64,000 nucleotides of DNA, taken from an uncultured Flavobacteriaceae bacterium. GTDB lineage: Bacteria; Bacteroidota; Bacteroidia; Flavobacteriales; Flavobacteriaceae. The stretch spans positions 1 to 64,000 of the forward strand of contig CANLUS010000007.1 in NCBI GenBank assembly GCA_947494325.1, in the 5' to 3' direction. The translations under genes and the position numbers were made by a program. The first letter of the stretch is position 1; each line of letters starts with the position of its first letter. The notes under the pieces are model-generated. The model did no database searches, was not told where the DNA came from, and worked only from the letters and a program-made list of their open reading frames with translations. Positions 36,715 to 45,517 of the stretch are shown one piece after another.

Positions 36715-37821
36715 TTACCAGTGCTTGGGTTTAGAAAAGATATTCGTTAAAAATAAGCCTAGTTGAGAACACACTAGTAAAAAATCTAACACCGGAGCAA
36801 ATACAACAATATCTCTTTCGTCTAGCTTCTTAGCTGAATTTTGAACTATTACGTAATGTACTGTCAGTCGTATAGCAACTAAAATAGTTACAATTTGCCA
36901 ATTAAACGCCAAAGAACCTAAGATTATTGCAAGTACCCAAAATAGAAATTGCGTGCTAAAAAATAGACCCAGTAAGAACTGATGTAAAGGTCGATAGCTG
37001 GTCGCCGTAGAAATATGTCTTCTTTTTTGTGAAAACCAACTTTTAAAGTTTTTCTTTGCAATTGAAATAGTGTGACTCGATTTATGAAAACAAATTCCAG
37101 TATTTTTCGAAGTAGCGATTTCGGAAATTAGTAAATCATCATCACCGGATTTTATGTGCCGATGACTACTAAAGCCATTATTTTTTATGAAAAGATCTTT
37201 TCGGTAAGCTAAATTTCTACCAACACCCATATACGGAATCCCTAATTTGGCATATGAAAAATACTGAATCGCCGAGAGTACAGTTTCGTAGCGAATCAGC
37301 TTATTTAGTAATGAACGTTCTATTTTCTCATAGGCTCCATACCCTAAAGCAATGTTTCGAGTTTCACTTAAATGACCAATCATTTCTGAAATCCATTGGT
37401 TACTTTTTGGTTCGCAATCGGCATCAGTAAAGAGTAAATGTTCATAAGACGCAGCTTCAATACCTCTAGTAATTGCGTTTTTTTTATTTCCCTTATAGTT
37501 AATAGTGTTGGCAAGAGAGACCAATTTTAAATGCTTATGCTCTTTCTGAAGAGTTTGAAGAAACTCTAAAGTATCATCGGTGGAGGCATCATCTATTAAA
37601 ATTACTTCAAAAGTAGGATATTTCTGTTCTAAAATAAGAGGTAATCCTTTTTTTAAATTGTGAGCTTCATTTTTCGCTGCAATGAGAATTGAAACGGGAA
37701 CATTAGAATGGTTAAAAAGAACTCGTTTTGAAGCCGTAAATTTCCCAAAAATAAAAATGTAAAAAGACAGTTGCACTACAACTGTAAGAATGAAAATGTA
37801 AAAAAGAACCGTTAGTAGCAT
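36715..37821 (-). CDS. Membrane glycosyltransferase, family 2
   Basis: Processive-type GT2 enzyme: an N-terminal membrane helix (1-25), a GT-A catalytic domain (about 45-265) and three C-terminal helices. Catalytic landmarks are ILIDDASTDDTLEF, the LFTDADCEP DxD-like motif, SGDDDLLISE and QKRRHISTA, equivalent to QxxRW. The product is a surface glycan or glycolipid that cannot be named. It follows the small membrane protein gene by 15 bp. Confidence 0.92.
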   Translation of the reverse strand: MLLTVLFYIFILTVVVQLSFYIFIFGKFTASKRVLFNHSNVPVSILIAAKNEAHNLKKGLPLILEQKYPTFEVILIDDASTDDTLEFLQTLQKEHKHLKLVSLANTINYKGNKKNAITRGIEAASYEHLLFTDADCEPKSNQWISEMIGHLSETRNIALGYGAYEKIERSLLNKLIRYETVLSAIQYFSYAKLGIPYMGVGRNLAYRKDLFIKNNGFSSHRHIKSGDDDLLISEIATSKNTGICFHKSSHTISIAKKNFKSWFSQKRRHISTATSYRPLHQFLLGLFFSTQFLFWVLAIILGSLAFNWQIVTILVAIRLTVHYVIVQNSAKKLDERDIVVFAPVLDFLLVCSQLGLFLTNIFSKPKHW

Positions 37822-37836
37822 GGGCTACAAACTTAA

Positions 37837-38040
37837 CTAATTATGTTGAGGTTCTTTACAGGTATCAAATTGATCCGGAGTCTTGCCACAAAAACCACAT
37901 GAATCTCCGTCTTTATTCAACATCGGATTTTGACTTGCACAAGTACCGGCAAATTCGCCATCTTTTTTCGCCCAAATTTTAATAGCAATCCCAGCGAATG
38001 CTAAGGCTAGTAAGACTAATGTAATGAGGAATAATTTCAT
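37837..38040 (-). CDS. Small Cys-rich membrane or secreted protein
   Basis: 67-residue protein with one N-terminal membrane segment (about 3-22) and a short outside domain with five Cys: TCASQN, DSCGFCGK and DTCKEP. The even spacing suggests a metal site or disulfides. I recall it only as a conserved flavobacterial protein of unknown role. It is first in the operon with GT2, sigma, NRAMP-like and lipA genes, and has a -7 promoter element 18 bp upstream of its start. Confidence 0.8.
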   Translation of the reverse strand: MKLFLITLVLLALAFAGIAIKIWAKKDGEFAGTCASQNPMLNKDGDSCGFCGKTPDQFDTCKEPQHN

Positions 38041-38057
38041 GAAAAAAATCTTTGATG

Positions 38058-38065
38058 CAAAGATA
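38058..38065 (-). promoter_or_regulatory. -7 promoter element for the operon ending in lipA
   Basis: TATCTTTG on the minus strand matches TAnnTTTG and gives a leader of about 12 bases before the ATG at 38040. Confidence 0.55.
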
Positions 38066-38176
38066 TGAAAAAGTAAACATTATATAACCGATAAGTAAAT
38101 CGTATATTGTAGCATAAGTGACTTTATCTTATTAAATGTGTCATATGTGTATCAATTAATTTAAACTTATATTATT

Positions 38177-38863
38177 ATGAAAAAATATGTTGCCGAATTA
38201 TTCGGAACTTTTTGGCTAGTCTTTGGGGGTTGTGGAAGTGCAATTTTCGCAGCTAGATATCCTGAATTGGGAATTGGCTTTGTTGGTGTTTCCTTAGCTT
38301 TTGGACTGACAGTATTAACAATGGCCTATGCCGTAGGTCATATTTCTGGAGGCCATTTTAACCCGGCTGTCTCTTTTGGTTTATGGGCCGGTGGTAAGTT
38401 CTCTGCAAAAGAATTAGTACCCTACATTATTTCTCAACTCATCGGCGCTGTCTTAGCAGCAGCTGCTTTGTATTTCATTATTTCTGGTAAAAGTGATTTT
38501 ACTGATATTGGAGGTTTTGCATCAAACGGATATGGAGAATTATCACCAGGAGGCTATTCCATGACTGCTGCATTTGTAGCTGAATTTTTATTGACTATGT
38601 TCTTTTTATTGATCATTTTAGGTAGCACTAATGAGAGGGCACCGAAAGGATTTGCACCTATTGCTATTGGATTAGGGCTAACCTTAATTCACTTAATTAG
38701 TATCCCTATCACAAATACCTCAGTGAATCCTGCTCGTTCTATGAGTCAAGCACTATTCGCTGGAGGTGAATACCTTACACAATCTTGGTTGTTTTGGGTG
38801 GCACCAATAGCTGGAGCGCTGGTTGCTGGGTTACTTCATAAGGTATTCTTTGATAAGGAATAA
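38177..38863 (+). CDS. aqpZ: Aquaporin Z-type water channel
   Basis: MIP-family channel of 228 residues with six membrane helices. The two pore loops carry the NPA motifs in [11 protein letters not shown] (about 60-70) and [10 protein letters not shown] (about 178-187). The Arg after the second NPA and the residue pattern around it fit a water-selective AqpZ rather than a glycerol facilitator. A terminator 26 bp after the stop makes it a single-gene unit. Confidence 0.95.
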   Translation: MKKYVAELFGTFWLVFGGCGSAIFAARYPELGIGFVGVSLAFGLTVLTMAYAVGHISGGHFNPAVSFGLWAGGKFSAKELVPYIISQLIGAVLAAAALYFIISGKSDFTDIGGFASNGYGELSPGGYSMTAAFVAEFLLTMFFLLIILGSTNERAPKGFAPIAIGLGLTLIHLISIPITNTSVNPARSMSQALFAGGEYLTQSWLFWVAPIAGALVAGLLHKVFFDKE

Positions 38864-38888
38864 TAACCTCAAAGGATTTTTTAAAAAG

Positions 38889-38919
38889 ATACCATCCAAT
38901 TTTGGGTGGTATTTTTTTA
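38889..38919 (+). terminator. Terminator after aqpZ
   Basis: Arms ATACCATCC and GGGTGGTAT (one G-U pair) around a 6-base loop, followed by seven T's. Confidence 0.88.
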
Positions 38920-38943
38920 TTTTAGCAATATAATTTTCAAAAA

Positions 38944-39525
38944 TTGAGCGAAGAAGATTTTATTGATGACTTAAAGAAAGGACATAGAAATGCCTTTGCT
39001 AAATTAATTGAAGAGTACCAAGATAGAGTGTTTGGTAAGTGTTTGTCTTTCATACCCAATAAGGAGGATGCCGAAGATGTAGCACAAGAGGTTTTTGTCG
39101 AAGTATTTAGATCTATTAAAAAGTTTAAAGGCAATTCCGCATTATCGACATGGATTTATAGAATTACCACTAATAAATGTTTAGCATTTATTAGAAAGAA
39201 AAACACCAAAAAACGGTTTGCTTTTTTACAATCGCTTTTTGGAAGCGAAATACCATTAGATAAAACCTCTTATTTTACAGAATTCAAACATCCAGGAATT
39301 TTACTTGAAAATAAAGAAGACGCTCAAGTGTTGTATACCGCAATTGATAGACTTTCTGAAGATCAAAGGGTGGCATTTACACTCCATAACATAGAGGGTT
39401 TGAGCTATAAAGAGATTAGCGAAATAATGAAAAAAAGTATACCTTCAATAGAATCTTTGTTATTTAGGGCTAAAAAGAATCTGAGAGGGATATTAAATAA
39501 TTTTTATAAAAACAACTATCAATAG
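38944..39525 (+). CDS. ECF-type RNA polymerase sigma factor
   Basis: 193-residue sigma factor with a TTG start; the typical N-terminus SEEDFIDDLKKGHRNAFAKL follows directly. Region 2 includes EDAEDVAQEVFVEVF and ALSTWIYRITTNKCLAF, region 4 LSYKEISEIMKKSIPSIESLLF. The downstream membrane protein (39571) and CpxP/Spy-like protein (39892) look like its regulators and suggest that it responds to envelope or metal stress. Confidence 0.94.
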   Translation: MSEEDFIDDLKKGHRNAFAKLIEEYQDRVFGKCLSFIPNKEDAEDVAQEVFVEVFRSIKKFKGNSALSTWIYRITTNKCLAFIRKKNTKKRFAFLQSLFGSEIPLDKTSYFTEFKHPGILLENKEDAQVLYTAIDRLSEDQRVAFTLHNIEGLSYKEISEIMKKSIPSIESLLFRAKKNLRGILNNFYKNNYQ

Positions 39526-39570
39526 CAAGTTTTTTAAAATAATGACATCTAACGATATAGAAAAAATAGT

Positions 39571-39885
39571 ATGAAGCGCAAAAACACCTTGGAAGAACAA
39601 ATAGATCATATCCTAGAAGTAGGTAAAACTATTGACCCTATAAAGGCATCGCCTTTTTTTAAGGAGAAAATGATGAATAGATTATTTGAGGAAAAAATTA
39701 AGGAAGAGAAGTTAAATTTTGAATGGTTTACTCCTAAGTTACAACTTGTATCTTTAGTATGTATTATTGTTTTAAATATAGCTGCATTTACTAACTTAAA
39801 TTCAACGTCTTATGAAGAAAGTATTTCTGAATTTGCCGAGTCATATGGTCTTGCGATTACTGAAGAAACTTCATTATTTAATTAA
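39571..39885 (+). CDS. Putative anti-sigma factor (small membrane protein)
   Basis: 104 residues: a charged cytosolic N-terminal region (1-52), one membrane helix (about 56-74) and a short periplasmic tail. Position 45 bp after an ECF sigma gene, the single-pass topology and cytosolic LEEQIDHILEVGKTIDPIKA helix fit a minimal anti-sigma factor, but no ZAS zinc motif (HxxxCxxC) is present. The role is inferred from context alone. Confidence 0.7.
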   Translation: MKRKNTLEEQIDHILEVGKTIDPIKASPFFKEKMMNRLFEEKIKEEKLNFEWFTPKLQLVSLVCIIVLNIAAFTNLNSTSYEESISEFAESYGLAITEETSLFN

Positions 39886-39891
39886 ATTGAA

Positions 39892-40410
39892 ATGAAAAAA
39901 AATCTAATTCTATATATTTTGTTGGGGTTTCTCTTAATTGCGAACGGGTTCTTTTTAGTGAATCACATATCAAAACCTGACGAGAAAAGATCAAAAGGGC
40001 CTAAAGGGCCTGGAAATTTTATTGTAAAAGAATTGCAATTTAATAAAGATCAATTAGAAAAGTTTAATGAGCTAAATGAAGAACATCATAGGAAAATGAG
40101 AAGATTATCTCAGGATGTAAGAATGCTAAAAGATGAATTATTCAACAATATTTCAGTCTCTTCGGTAAATGATACTGAAATTGATTCCTTGACTTCTTTA
40201 ATTGGAAATACGGAAAAATTAAAAGATCTAGAAGTCTTTAATCATTTTAGACGTATTCAAGCATTATGTGATGAGAAACAAAAAGAAAAATTTAATCTAA
40301 TTATAAAAAATGCGCTGCATACTAAAGGCCCTAGAAACGAAGGACCTCCTGGAAGAAGAGATAGAAGAGAAGGTCGACGTCCGCCACCACCACCACCCGA
40401 AGACATGTAA
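39892..40410 (+). CDS. CpxP/Spy-like periplasmic protein
   Basis: 172 residues with an N-terminal membrane anchor (about 4-22) and a helical domain (about 45-145) in which long amphipathic helices, such as FNKDQLEKFNELNEEHHRKM, resemble Spy/CpxP/CnrX stress sensors. The tail is Arg/Gly/Pro-rich and ends in PPPPPPEDM. Such proteins bind metals or unfolded proteins and modulate sigma or two-component systems. It starts 6 bp after the putative anti-sigma gene, so the three genes form one unit. Confidence 0.82.
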   Translation: MKKNLILYILLGFLLIANGFFLVNHISKPDEKRSKGPKGPGNFIVKELQFNKDQLEKFNELNEEHHRKMRRLSQDVRMLKDELFNNISVSSVNDTEIDSLTSLIGNTEKLKDLEVFNHFRRIQALCDEKQKEKFNLIIKNALHTKGPRNEGPPGRRDRREGRRPPPPPPEDM

Positions 40411-40427
40411 TTATGAAGTAGCAATAT

Positions 40428-40457
40428 AAACCCTCAATAAAATTGAGGGTTTTTTTT
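40428..40457 (+). terminator. Terminator after the sigma/CpxP-like unit
   Basis: Arms AAACCCTCAAT and ATTGAGGGTTT around AAA, followed by T's. Confidence 0.92.
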
Positions 40458-40540
40458 GATCTATTGTTAAAGTTAAGTTAAAGGCACAAGTTTTTAACAT
40501 TGTCCACATCTAAATCTACATGAACGTTAAAAAAATATTT

Positions 40541-40843
40541 ATGAAACAAAACATTTTAAAAATAGGGATATTATTTTTCGGATTTGCCTTTCTGACTTCA
40601 AATGGTGTTCTAGCTCAAGAGCGTAGTCAAAATCGTCAAAAAAGAAAACCACCAACTTTTAAAGAATTATTAAAAAAAATGGACGCTAATAAAGATGGTA
40701 AACTTTCAAAGAAAGAAATAAAAGGTCCATTAAAAGATGATTTTGATAAAGTAGATTTAAATGAAGATGGTTTTATAACTGAAAAAGAATTTGCCAAAGC
40801 TCCAAAGCCGGAAAGAAAGAAACGATCAAGAGATAATAATTAA
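40541..40843 (+). CDS. Secreted EF-hand protein
   Basis: Secreted 100-residue protein: signal peptide (MKQNILKIGILFFGFAFLTS), a basic linker, then two EF-hand loops, DANKDGKLSKKE and DLNEDGFITEKE, each with the Asp/Asn/Asp/Glu ligands for calcium. The C-terminus is basic (KPERKKRSRDNN). An upstream ATG at 40520 is in frame, but 40541 begins the signal peptide. EF-hand proteins of this kind often accompany CpxP-like and redox genes in flavobacteria; the partner here is unknown. Confidence 0.85.
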   Translation: MKQNILKIGILFFGFAFLTSNGVLAQERSQNRQKRKPPTFKELLKKMDANKDGKLSKKEIKGPLKDDFDKVDLNEDGFITEKEFAKAPKPERKKRSRDNN

Positions 40844-40890
40844 GCATAGAGAACAAATCAAAAATAACATTAATAATAACAGTAATTAAA

Positions 40891-41649
40891 ATGATAAGTG
40901 ATAAAAAATTAAAGAACGAAATGCTACTATTTTTCATCGCCTTTTTGGCATTTGTAAGTTTTAGCGCTTGCAGTAGTGATGATGTAGCCGATACTGATGA
41001 CGAAGAACCAACCGCCGAATTACACAAGGCCTTCGAAGCCTTTAACACAGACGCTGTAACCGTTTTTTTGGATGGTTCAAATGTAGTTGTTGAAACAACT
41101 GGGTTACCGAATCACGAAACAGTATATTGGGGTGAAGGTAATACCCTTTATAGAGATGAACCTGATGTGCGGTTAACCCCAAGTATTATATCTAGTAATA
41201 ACAATGCATTCACTATTAATGTAGATGCTACTCCAAATTTAACAGGAAACACAGTCCAAACACAGCTTGGTACTATTGGTGTAGCTGTAAGTGGATCATC
41301 TATCTTTAATGACCAGGAAGGAGGTGGAGATTTAGATCAAGCTGCCGGTAGTTTAGATTGGACAGGAGCACATATAGGCCCAGGGGTGTATCATTATCAT
41401 TTAGAGCCAAAGGCTTTTACAAATGATGACGATAATTTAGTAGGAATTTTATTAGATGGTATATTTCTTTACGGAAGAAAATGTAACGCTATTGGAACAT
41501 ATCCTGCAGACTTAGACGCTTCTGGTGGGCATACATCGACAACCCAATATACTGAAGGCGAAGAAGAATATCATTATCATATCATTAACGAAATCTATTC
41601 TACAACAGGCTCTTATATAGCTTTTGCAGGACCTTTTCAAGGATACTAA
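40891..41649 (+). CDS. YHYH-domain lipoprotein
   Basis: 252-residue lipoprotein (SFSAC, Cys at residue 27) with an acidic linker and a YHYH domain. Two literal YHYH motifs are at 167-170 and 227-230; with H161, H214 and C198 nearby they could form a metal site. The family's function is not established. It lies 47 bp after the EF-hand gene and 10 bp before the MORN gene, in a run ending with SCO and cytochrome c peroxidase, which points to copper or redox work outside the cytoplasm. Confidence 0.88.
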   Translation: MISDKKLKNEMLLFFIAFLAFVSFSACSSDDVADTDDEEPTAELHKAFEAFNTDAVTVFLDGSNVVVETTGLPNHETVYWGEGNTLYRDEPDVRLTPSIISSNNNAFTINVDATPNLTGNTVQTQLGTIGVAVSGSSIFNDQEGGGDLDQAAGSLDWTGAHIGPGVYHYHLEPKAFTNDDDNLVGILLDGIFLYGRKCNAIGTYPADLDASGGHTSTTQYTEGEEEYHYHIINEIYSTTGSYIAFAGPFQGY

Positions 41650-41659
41650 ATAACATGTA

Positions 41660-42259
41660 ATGAAGTCATTTTATTTGATAGTAGTTGCACTATTTTTTTT
41701 GACCTCTTGTTATGAGGAGCACGTAAACATTGCCACTATTAAAGGAGCTATTATAATTGATGGTGTTGAGGTTAGAAAAGATAAGTTGATTCTTAATCAG
41801 CTAGAAGGGAAATGGTATTATAATAATCAGCCTTTTAATGGGTATTCACTGAAATTTCATTCAAATGGAACGATAGTTGAGAAATTAGGTTATTACAAGG
41901 GTAAAAGAGAAGGGATCGCTAAAAAATGGTCTGAAAATGGCGTGTTACGTTCAGATTCATATTATAAACAGAACCGTTTAGAGGGAACCTATAAAAGTTG
42001 GTGGGAAAATGGCCAGTTAGCTTCAGAGGCGAATTATGTGAACGGAACAATACATGGAATTGAGAAAAAATGGTATCCGTCAGGACAACTAGCGAAGATA
42101 AGACAACTTGTAAACGGGCAAGAAGCTGGTTTGCAAAAAGCTTGGTTGCAAAATGGGAAATTATATGTTAATTACGAAGCAAAAAATGGACGCATTTTTG
42201 GAATGCGAAAAGCAAACTCATGTTATAAATTAGAAAATGAAGTGGTTATCAGAAATTAG
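41660..42259 (+). CDS. MORN-repeat (YwqK-like) lipoprotein
   Basis: 199 residues with a lipoprotein signal (FFLTSCYEE) and five or so MORN-2 type repeats from about residue 55: YYKGKREGIAKKWSENG, YYKQNRLEGTYKSWWENG, NYVNGTIHGIEKKWYPSG and a further copy. YwqK-type proteins are sometimes called antitoxins, but this lipid-anchored copy without a toxin partner is better read as a surface or periplasmic repeat protein. Its end overlaps the SCO gene by 23 bp, indicating translational coupling. Confidence 0.85.
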   Translation: MKSFYLIVVALFFLTSCYEEHVNIATIKGAIIIDGVEVRKDKLILNQLEGKWYYNNQPFNGYSLKFHSNGTIVEKLGYYKGKREGIAKKWSENGVLRSDSYYKQNRLEGTYKSWWENGQLASEANYVNGTIHGIEKKWYPSGQLAKIRQLVNGQEAGLQKAWLQNGKLYVNYEAKNGRIFGMRKANSCYKLENEVVIRN

Positions 42260-42932
42260 AAAAGTAGGATTTATATTAATTTTTATCTGTACAATTTTAT
42301 CAAGTTGTCAAAAAGAAATTAAAAAAGAAAATACAAAGATTGTTGAGACTAGTAGAGTTGATTATTTACCTTATTATAATGACGAATCTTTTACGCCACA
42401 TTGGTTGATTCCTAACAGTAAAGAGGAGAAAGAGTTTCATAAAATCTCTGACTTTAAATTGGTTAATCAACTTGGAGATACCATTTCTCAGAAAAGTTTT
42501 GAGAATAAAATTTATGTGACTGATTTTTTCTTTACGAGCTGCCCTGGTATTTGTGAAAAAATGACCGGTAATATGATCAAGGTGCAAGAAGCTTTTGAAA
42601 AGGACGAGAATGTTCTTCTGCTCTCACATTCGGTTACGCCCTCAATTGATTCTGTTTCGGTGTTGAAGACATATGCAGATAATTTTGGGGTTATTGAAAA
42701 CAAATGGCATTTAGTAACTGGTGATAAATCTGAAATCTACGATCTAGGAAGAAATAACTATTTCGTAGAAAATGATTTAGGTGTTCCAAAAGATATTAAT
42801 GATTTTTTACACACAGAAAACTTTTTACTTATCGATAAAAATAAGCATATAAGAGGTATTTACAATGGTCTTAATAGAGCTTCTATTGCACAATTAATTA
42901 TCGATATTAAGGCGTTAAAATTAGAAGGATAA
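42237..42932 (+). CDS. SCO1/SenC-family lipoprotein
   Basis: Thioredoxin-fold copper chaperone-like protein of 231 residues. The lipobox Cys is C24, the copper/redox motif C102-PGI-C106 is intact, and H192 in DFLHTENF is the expected third copper ligand. SCO proteins load the CuA site of cytochrome oxidase or act in copper-dependent thiol redox. Its start lies inside the MORN gene. No oxidase gene is present in the window, so a link with the cytochrome c peroxidase downstream is only suggested by position. Confidence 0.93.
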   Translation: MKWLSEIRKVGFILIFICTILSSCQKEIKKENTKIVETSRVDYLPYYNDESFTPHWLIPNSKEEKEFHKISDFKLVNQLGDTISQKSFENKIYVTDFFFTSCPGICEKMTGNMIKVQEAFEKDENVLLLSHSVTPSIDSVSVLKTYADNFGVIENKWHLVTGDKSEIYDLGRNNYFVENDLGVPKDINDFLHTENFLLIDKNKHIRGIYNGLNRASIAQLIIDIKALKLEG

Positions 42933-42960
42933 TTGATGAAGATGACGTTTTTTAAGTTGA

Positions 42961-43000
42961 TTAAGGCTTTGTCTTAATAGTTAGATGAAGCCTTAATTTT
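42961..43000 (+). terminator. Possible terminator after the SCO gene
   Basis: Arms TTAAGGCTT and AAGCCTTAA with an 18-base loop, followed by four T's. The long loop makes it a weak call. Confidence 0.45.
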
Positions 43001-43121
43001 AGAGAATCTAGCATTCAGTTTGATATATATATTTGGGCTTGATACCAAAATTAAATTATTTAATAATCAGGGTGATAAACATTAAATAGACGGTTTTTTT
43101 AGTCATACTTACAAAAAACCA

Positions 43122-43129
43122 TATATTTG
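43122..43129 (+). promoter_or_regulatory. -7 promoter element for the cytochrome c peroxidase gene
   Basis: TATATTTG matches TAnnTTTG, 31 bp upstream of the ATG at 43161. Confidence 0.6.
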
Positions 43130-43160
43130 TGTTAGATAAATCCGTAAAATTTTATTTGCT

Positions 43161-44507
43161 ATGAAAAAGTTCGGGATAATTTTATCGTTTATATTGTTAT
43201 GTTCATGTAACAAAGACGATTCGTATACTCCAATAAATATTTCAACATTAGATAAACAATTGTTAGAAGAGGTTTTCGCTGTTTCCGATGGAAAAGGAAA
43301 TGACTTCTTTATTTTACCAAGTGAAAACGATCTCTCCAGTATTCCCCAAGATCCGTTAAATCCATTAACCCCAGAAAAAGTAGCATTAGGGAAGTTATTG
43401 GTTCATGAAACCGCTACAGGAGGAGTACCTAAGATGGATGGCAGTAAATTCACATATGCTTGTGCAAGTTGCCACCCTGTTGCTTCTGGGTTTTATTCGG
43501 GGACATTGCAAGGTATAGGTGAAGGTGGTATCGGATTTGGTGTTGCCGGAGAAGGTAGAGTTATGAATCCAGTAATGCCTAGTGATTCAGTAGATATTCT
43601 TTCAATTAAAGTGCCATCATTGTTGAATGTAGCCTATCAAGATGTTATGTTATGGAATGGTGCTCTGGGTGGTGCTGGAATTAACGAACCCTATGTTAAT
43701 ACGGGTACTAATGCCACAGATCAGCCAGATAATTTATTAGGTTTCGAAGGGTTAGAAGTGCAAGGTATGGCTGGTCAAACTGCCCATAGATTGAAGATTG
43801 ATGAAGAGTTCGCAGAAGAATTTGGATATAAAGCAATGTTCGATGCTGCATTTCCAGAAGTCCCAGAGGACGAGCGTTATTCTCGTTTGACTGGAGCTCT
43901 AGCTATTGCCTCCTTTAATAGAACAGTATTAGCGAATCAGGCGCCTTGGCAAGAATGGTTGAAAGGGAATTTTAATGCCATAAGTGATCAAGAAAAAAGA
44001 GGGGCTATTACCTTTATGACCAAAGGGAAGTGTACAAGTTGTCATACAGGCCCTTCATTAAAATCAAATGAATTTTATGCCTTAGGTATGGGAGATTTAG
44101 CTGGAATCAATAGCACCAATAGTAAAAGTTTTAAGAAAGACGTTTTAATAGGTCGAGCAGCCTTTACCAACAGACCTGAAGATAATTTTAAATTTAAAGT
44201 GCCCAACCTTTATAACTTAGCCGATAACCCCTTTTATGGTCACGGAGGGACTTTTACAACGGTTCGTGAAGTAATTGAATATATTAATCTAGGAGTAAAA
44301 CAAAATGATGTTGTGCCAGATTCACAATTAGCAGAAGGTTTCGGAGGGCTGAATTTGACATCAACCGAAATAGATGATTTAACTGCTTTTATTGAGAAAT
44401 CACTCTACGACCCAAATCTGTTGCGTTATGTTCCCGCTGAGGTCCTTTCCGGATTTTGTTTTCCAAATAATGATGAACAGTCAAGAATTGATTTAGGATG
44501 TAATTGA
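43161..44507 (+). CDS. Dihaem cytochrome c peroxidase
   Basis: Periplasmic or outer-membrane-anchored lipoprotein (LLCSCNK) of 448 residues with the CcpA/MauG layout: the N-terminal haem motif C101-ASCH105 and the C-terminal one C291-TSCH295. GHGGTFTTVREVIEYIN near the end is typical of the family. It would reduce peroxide with electrons from c-type cytochromes. It has its own promoter element, 228 bp after the SCO gene, so it may be regulated separately from the cluster before it. Confidence 0.93.
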   Translation: MKKFGIILSFILLCSCNKDDSYTPINISTLDKQLLEEVFAVSDGKGNDFFILPSENDLSSIPQDPLNPLTPEKVALGKLLVHETATGGVPKMDGSKFTYACASCHPVASGFYSGTLQGIGEGGIGFGVAGEGRVMNPVMPSDSVDILSIKVPSLLNVAYQDVMLWNGALGGAGINEPYVNTGTNATDQPDNLLGFEGLEVQGMAGQTAHRLKIDEEFAEEFGYKAMFDAAFPEVPEDERYSRLTGALAIASFNRTVLANQAPWQEWLKGNFNAISDQEKRGAITFMTKGKCTSCHTGPSLKSNEFYALGMGDLAGINSTNSKSFKKDVLIGRAAFTNRPEDNFKFKVPNLYNLADNPFYGHGGTFTTVREVIEYINLGVKQNDVVPDSQLAEGFGGLNLTSTEIDDLTAFIEKSLYDPNLLRYVPAEVLSGFCFPNNDEQSRIDLGCN

Positions 44508-44509
44508 TA

Positions 44510-45517
44510 TTATAAAATATTCACTTCAGCTTCAAGTTGAATTTCGAATTTTTCGAATACCGTTTTTTGTATTTTTTTCGATAGCTCAAAAATTTCTTGA
44601 CCTGTGGCATTATCATAATTCACCAATACCAATGCTTGTTTTTTGTGTACACCCGCGTCACCATATCGCTTGCCTTTAAAACCACATTGTTCTACCAACC
44701 AACCGGCAGGTACTTTTACCTCCGTCTCAGAGACTATATAATGAGGTGCTTCAGGAAATTTATGCTGCAATTGACGAAATTGATGCTTTAAGATGACAGG
44801 ATTTTTAAAAAAGCTGCCACTATTACCAATTTCTTTCGGATCTGGCAATTTACTTTGACGGATTGCGATTACAGCATTTGAAATATCTTTTATCGTAGGT
44901 TTTTTAATATTTTCTTTCTCCAATTCTGATTGAATGGCTCCATAAGAACTGTTCAAGTTATGCGCTTCCTTAGTCAATTTAAAGGTCACATTGGTGATAA
45001 TATATTTATCTTTCAATTCATTTTTGAATACAGAATTTCGATAACCAAAAGAGCAAGAGGCATTTGAAAAAGTAACTAAATTTCCGCTTTCAATTTCTAG
45101 GGCTTCTAATTCATACATGGTATCTTTTAATTCAACACCATAAGCACCAATGTTTTGGATAGGTGAGGTGCCTACGTTACCCGGAATTAGAGACATATTT
45201 TCAATGCCTCCAAAACCATGATCGATACACCAGAGTACAAACTCATGCCAGTTTTCTCCTGCATTTACTTTGATGTAAACATGATTATCATGTTCTTTTA
45301 TCGTTTTAATTCCTTTGATATTCAAATGAATAACGAGTTTTTGTATGTCTTGAGTTAGAAGTAAATTACTACCGCCACTTAGAATGAAAAAATCCTTATG
45401 CGCACTAATAATACTTTTTAATTCAGCAATCGATTTGATTTCAACAAAAGAGGAGGCCACAACGTCTATACCAAAAGTGTTGTATTTTTTTAACGATATG
45501 TTTGGTTGAATTTGCAT
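44510..45517 (-). CDS. murB: UDP-N-acetylenolpyruvoylglucosamine reductase
   Basis: FAD enzyme that makes UDP-MurNAc, the second step of peptidoglycan precursor synthesis. FILSGGSNLLL and IPGNVGTSPIQNIGAYGVEL bind FAD, GNSGSFFKNP supplies the catalytic Ser, and the C-terminal EAEVNIL ends with the catalytic Glu region. At 335 residues it is of the long type I class. Its ATG overlaps the stop of the aminotransferase gene by one base (TAATG), so they are coupled. Confidence 0.96.
   Translation of the reverse strand: MQIQPNISLKKYNTFGIDVVASSFVEIKSIAELKSIISAHKDFFILSGGSNLLLTQDIQKLVIHLNIKGIKTIKEHDNHVYIKVNAGENWHEFVLWCIDHGFGGIENMSLIPGNVGTSPIQNIGAYGVELKDTMYELEALEIESGNLVTFSNASCSFGYRNSVFKNELKDKYIITNVTFKLTKEAHNLNSSYGAIQSELEKENIKKPTIKDISNAVIAIRQSKLPDPKEIGNSGSFFKNPVILKHQFRQLQHKFPEAPHYIVSETEVKVPAGWLVEQCGFKGKRYGDAGVHKKQALVLVNYDNATGQEIFELSKKIQKTVFEKFEIQLEAEVNIL

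Noticed and set aside
41660-42259. Toxin-antitoxin system based on the YwqK label
   Set aside because: No toxin gene is adjacent, and the protein carries a lipoprotein signal, which does not fit a cytosolic antitoxin.
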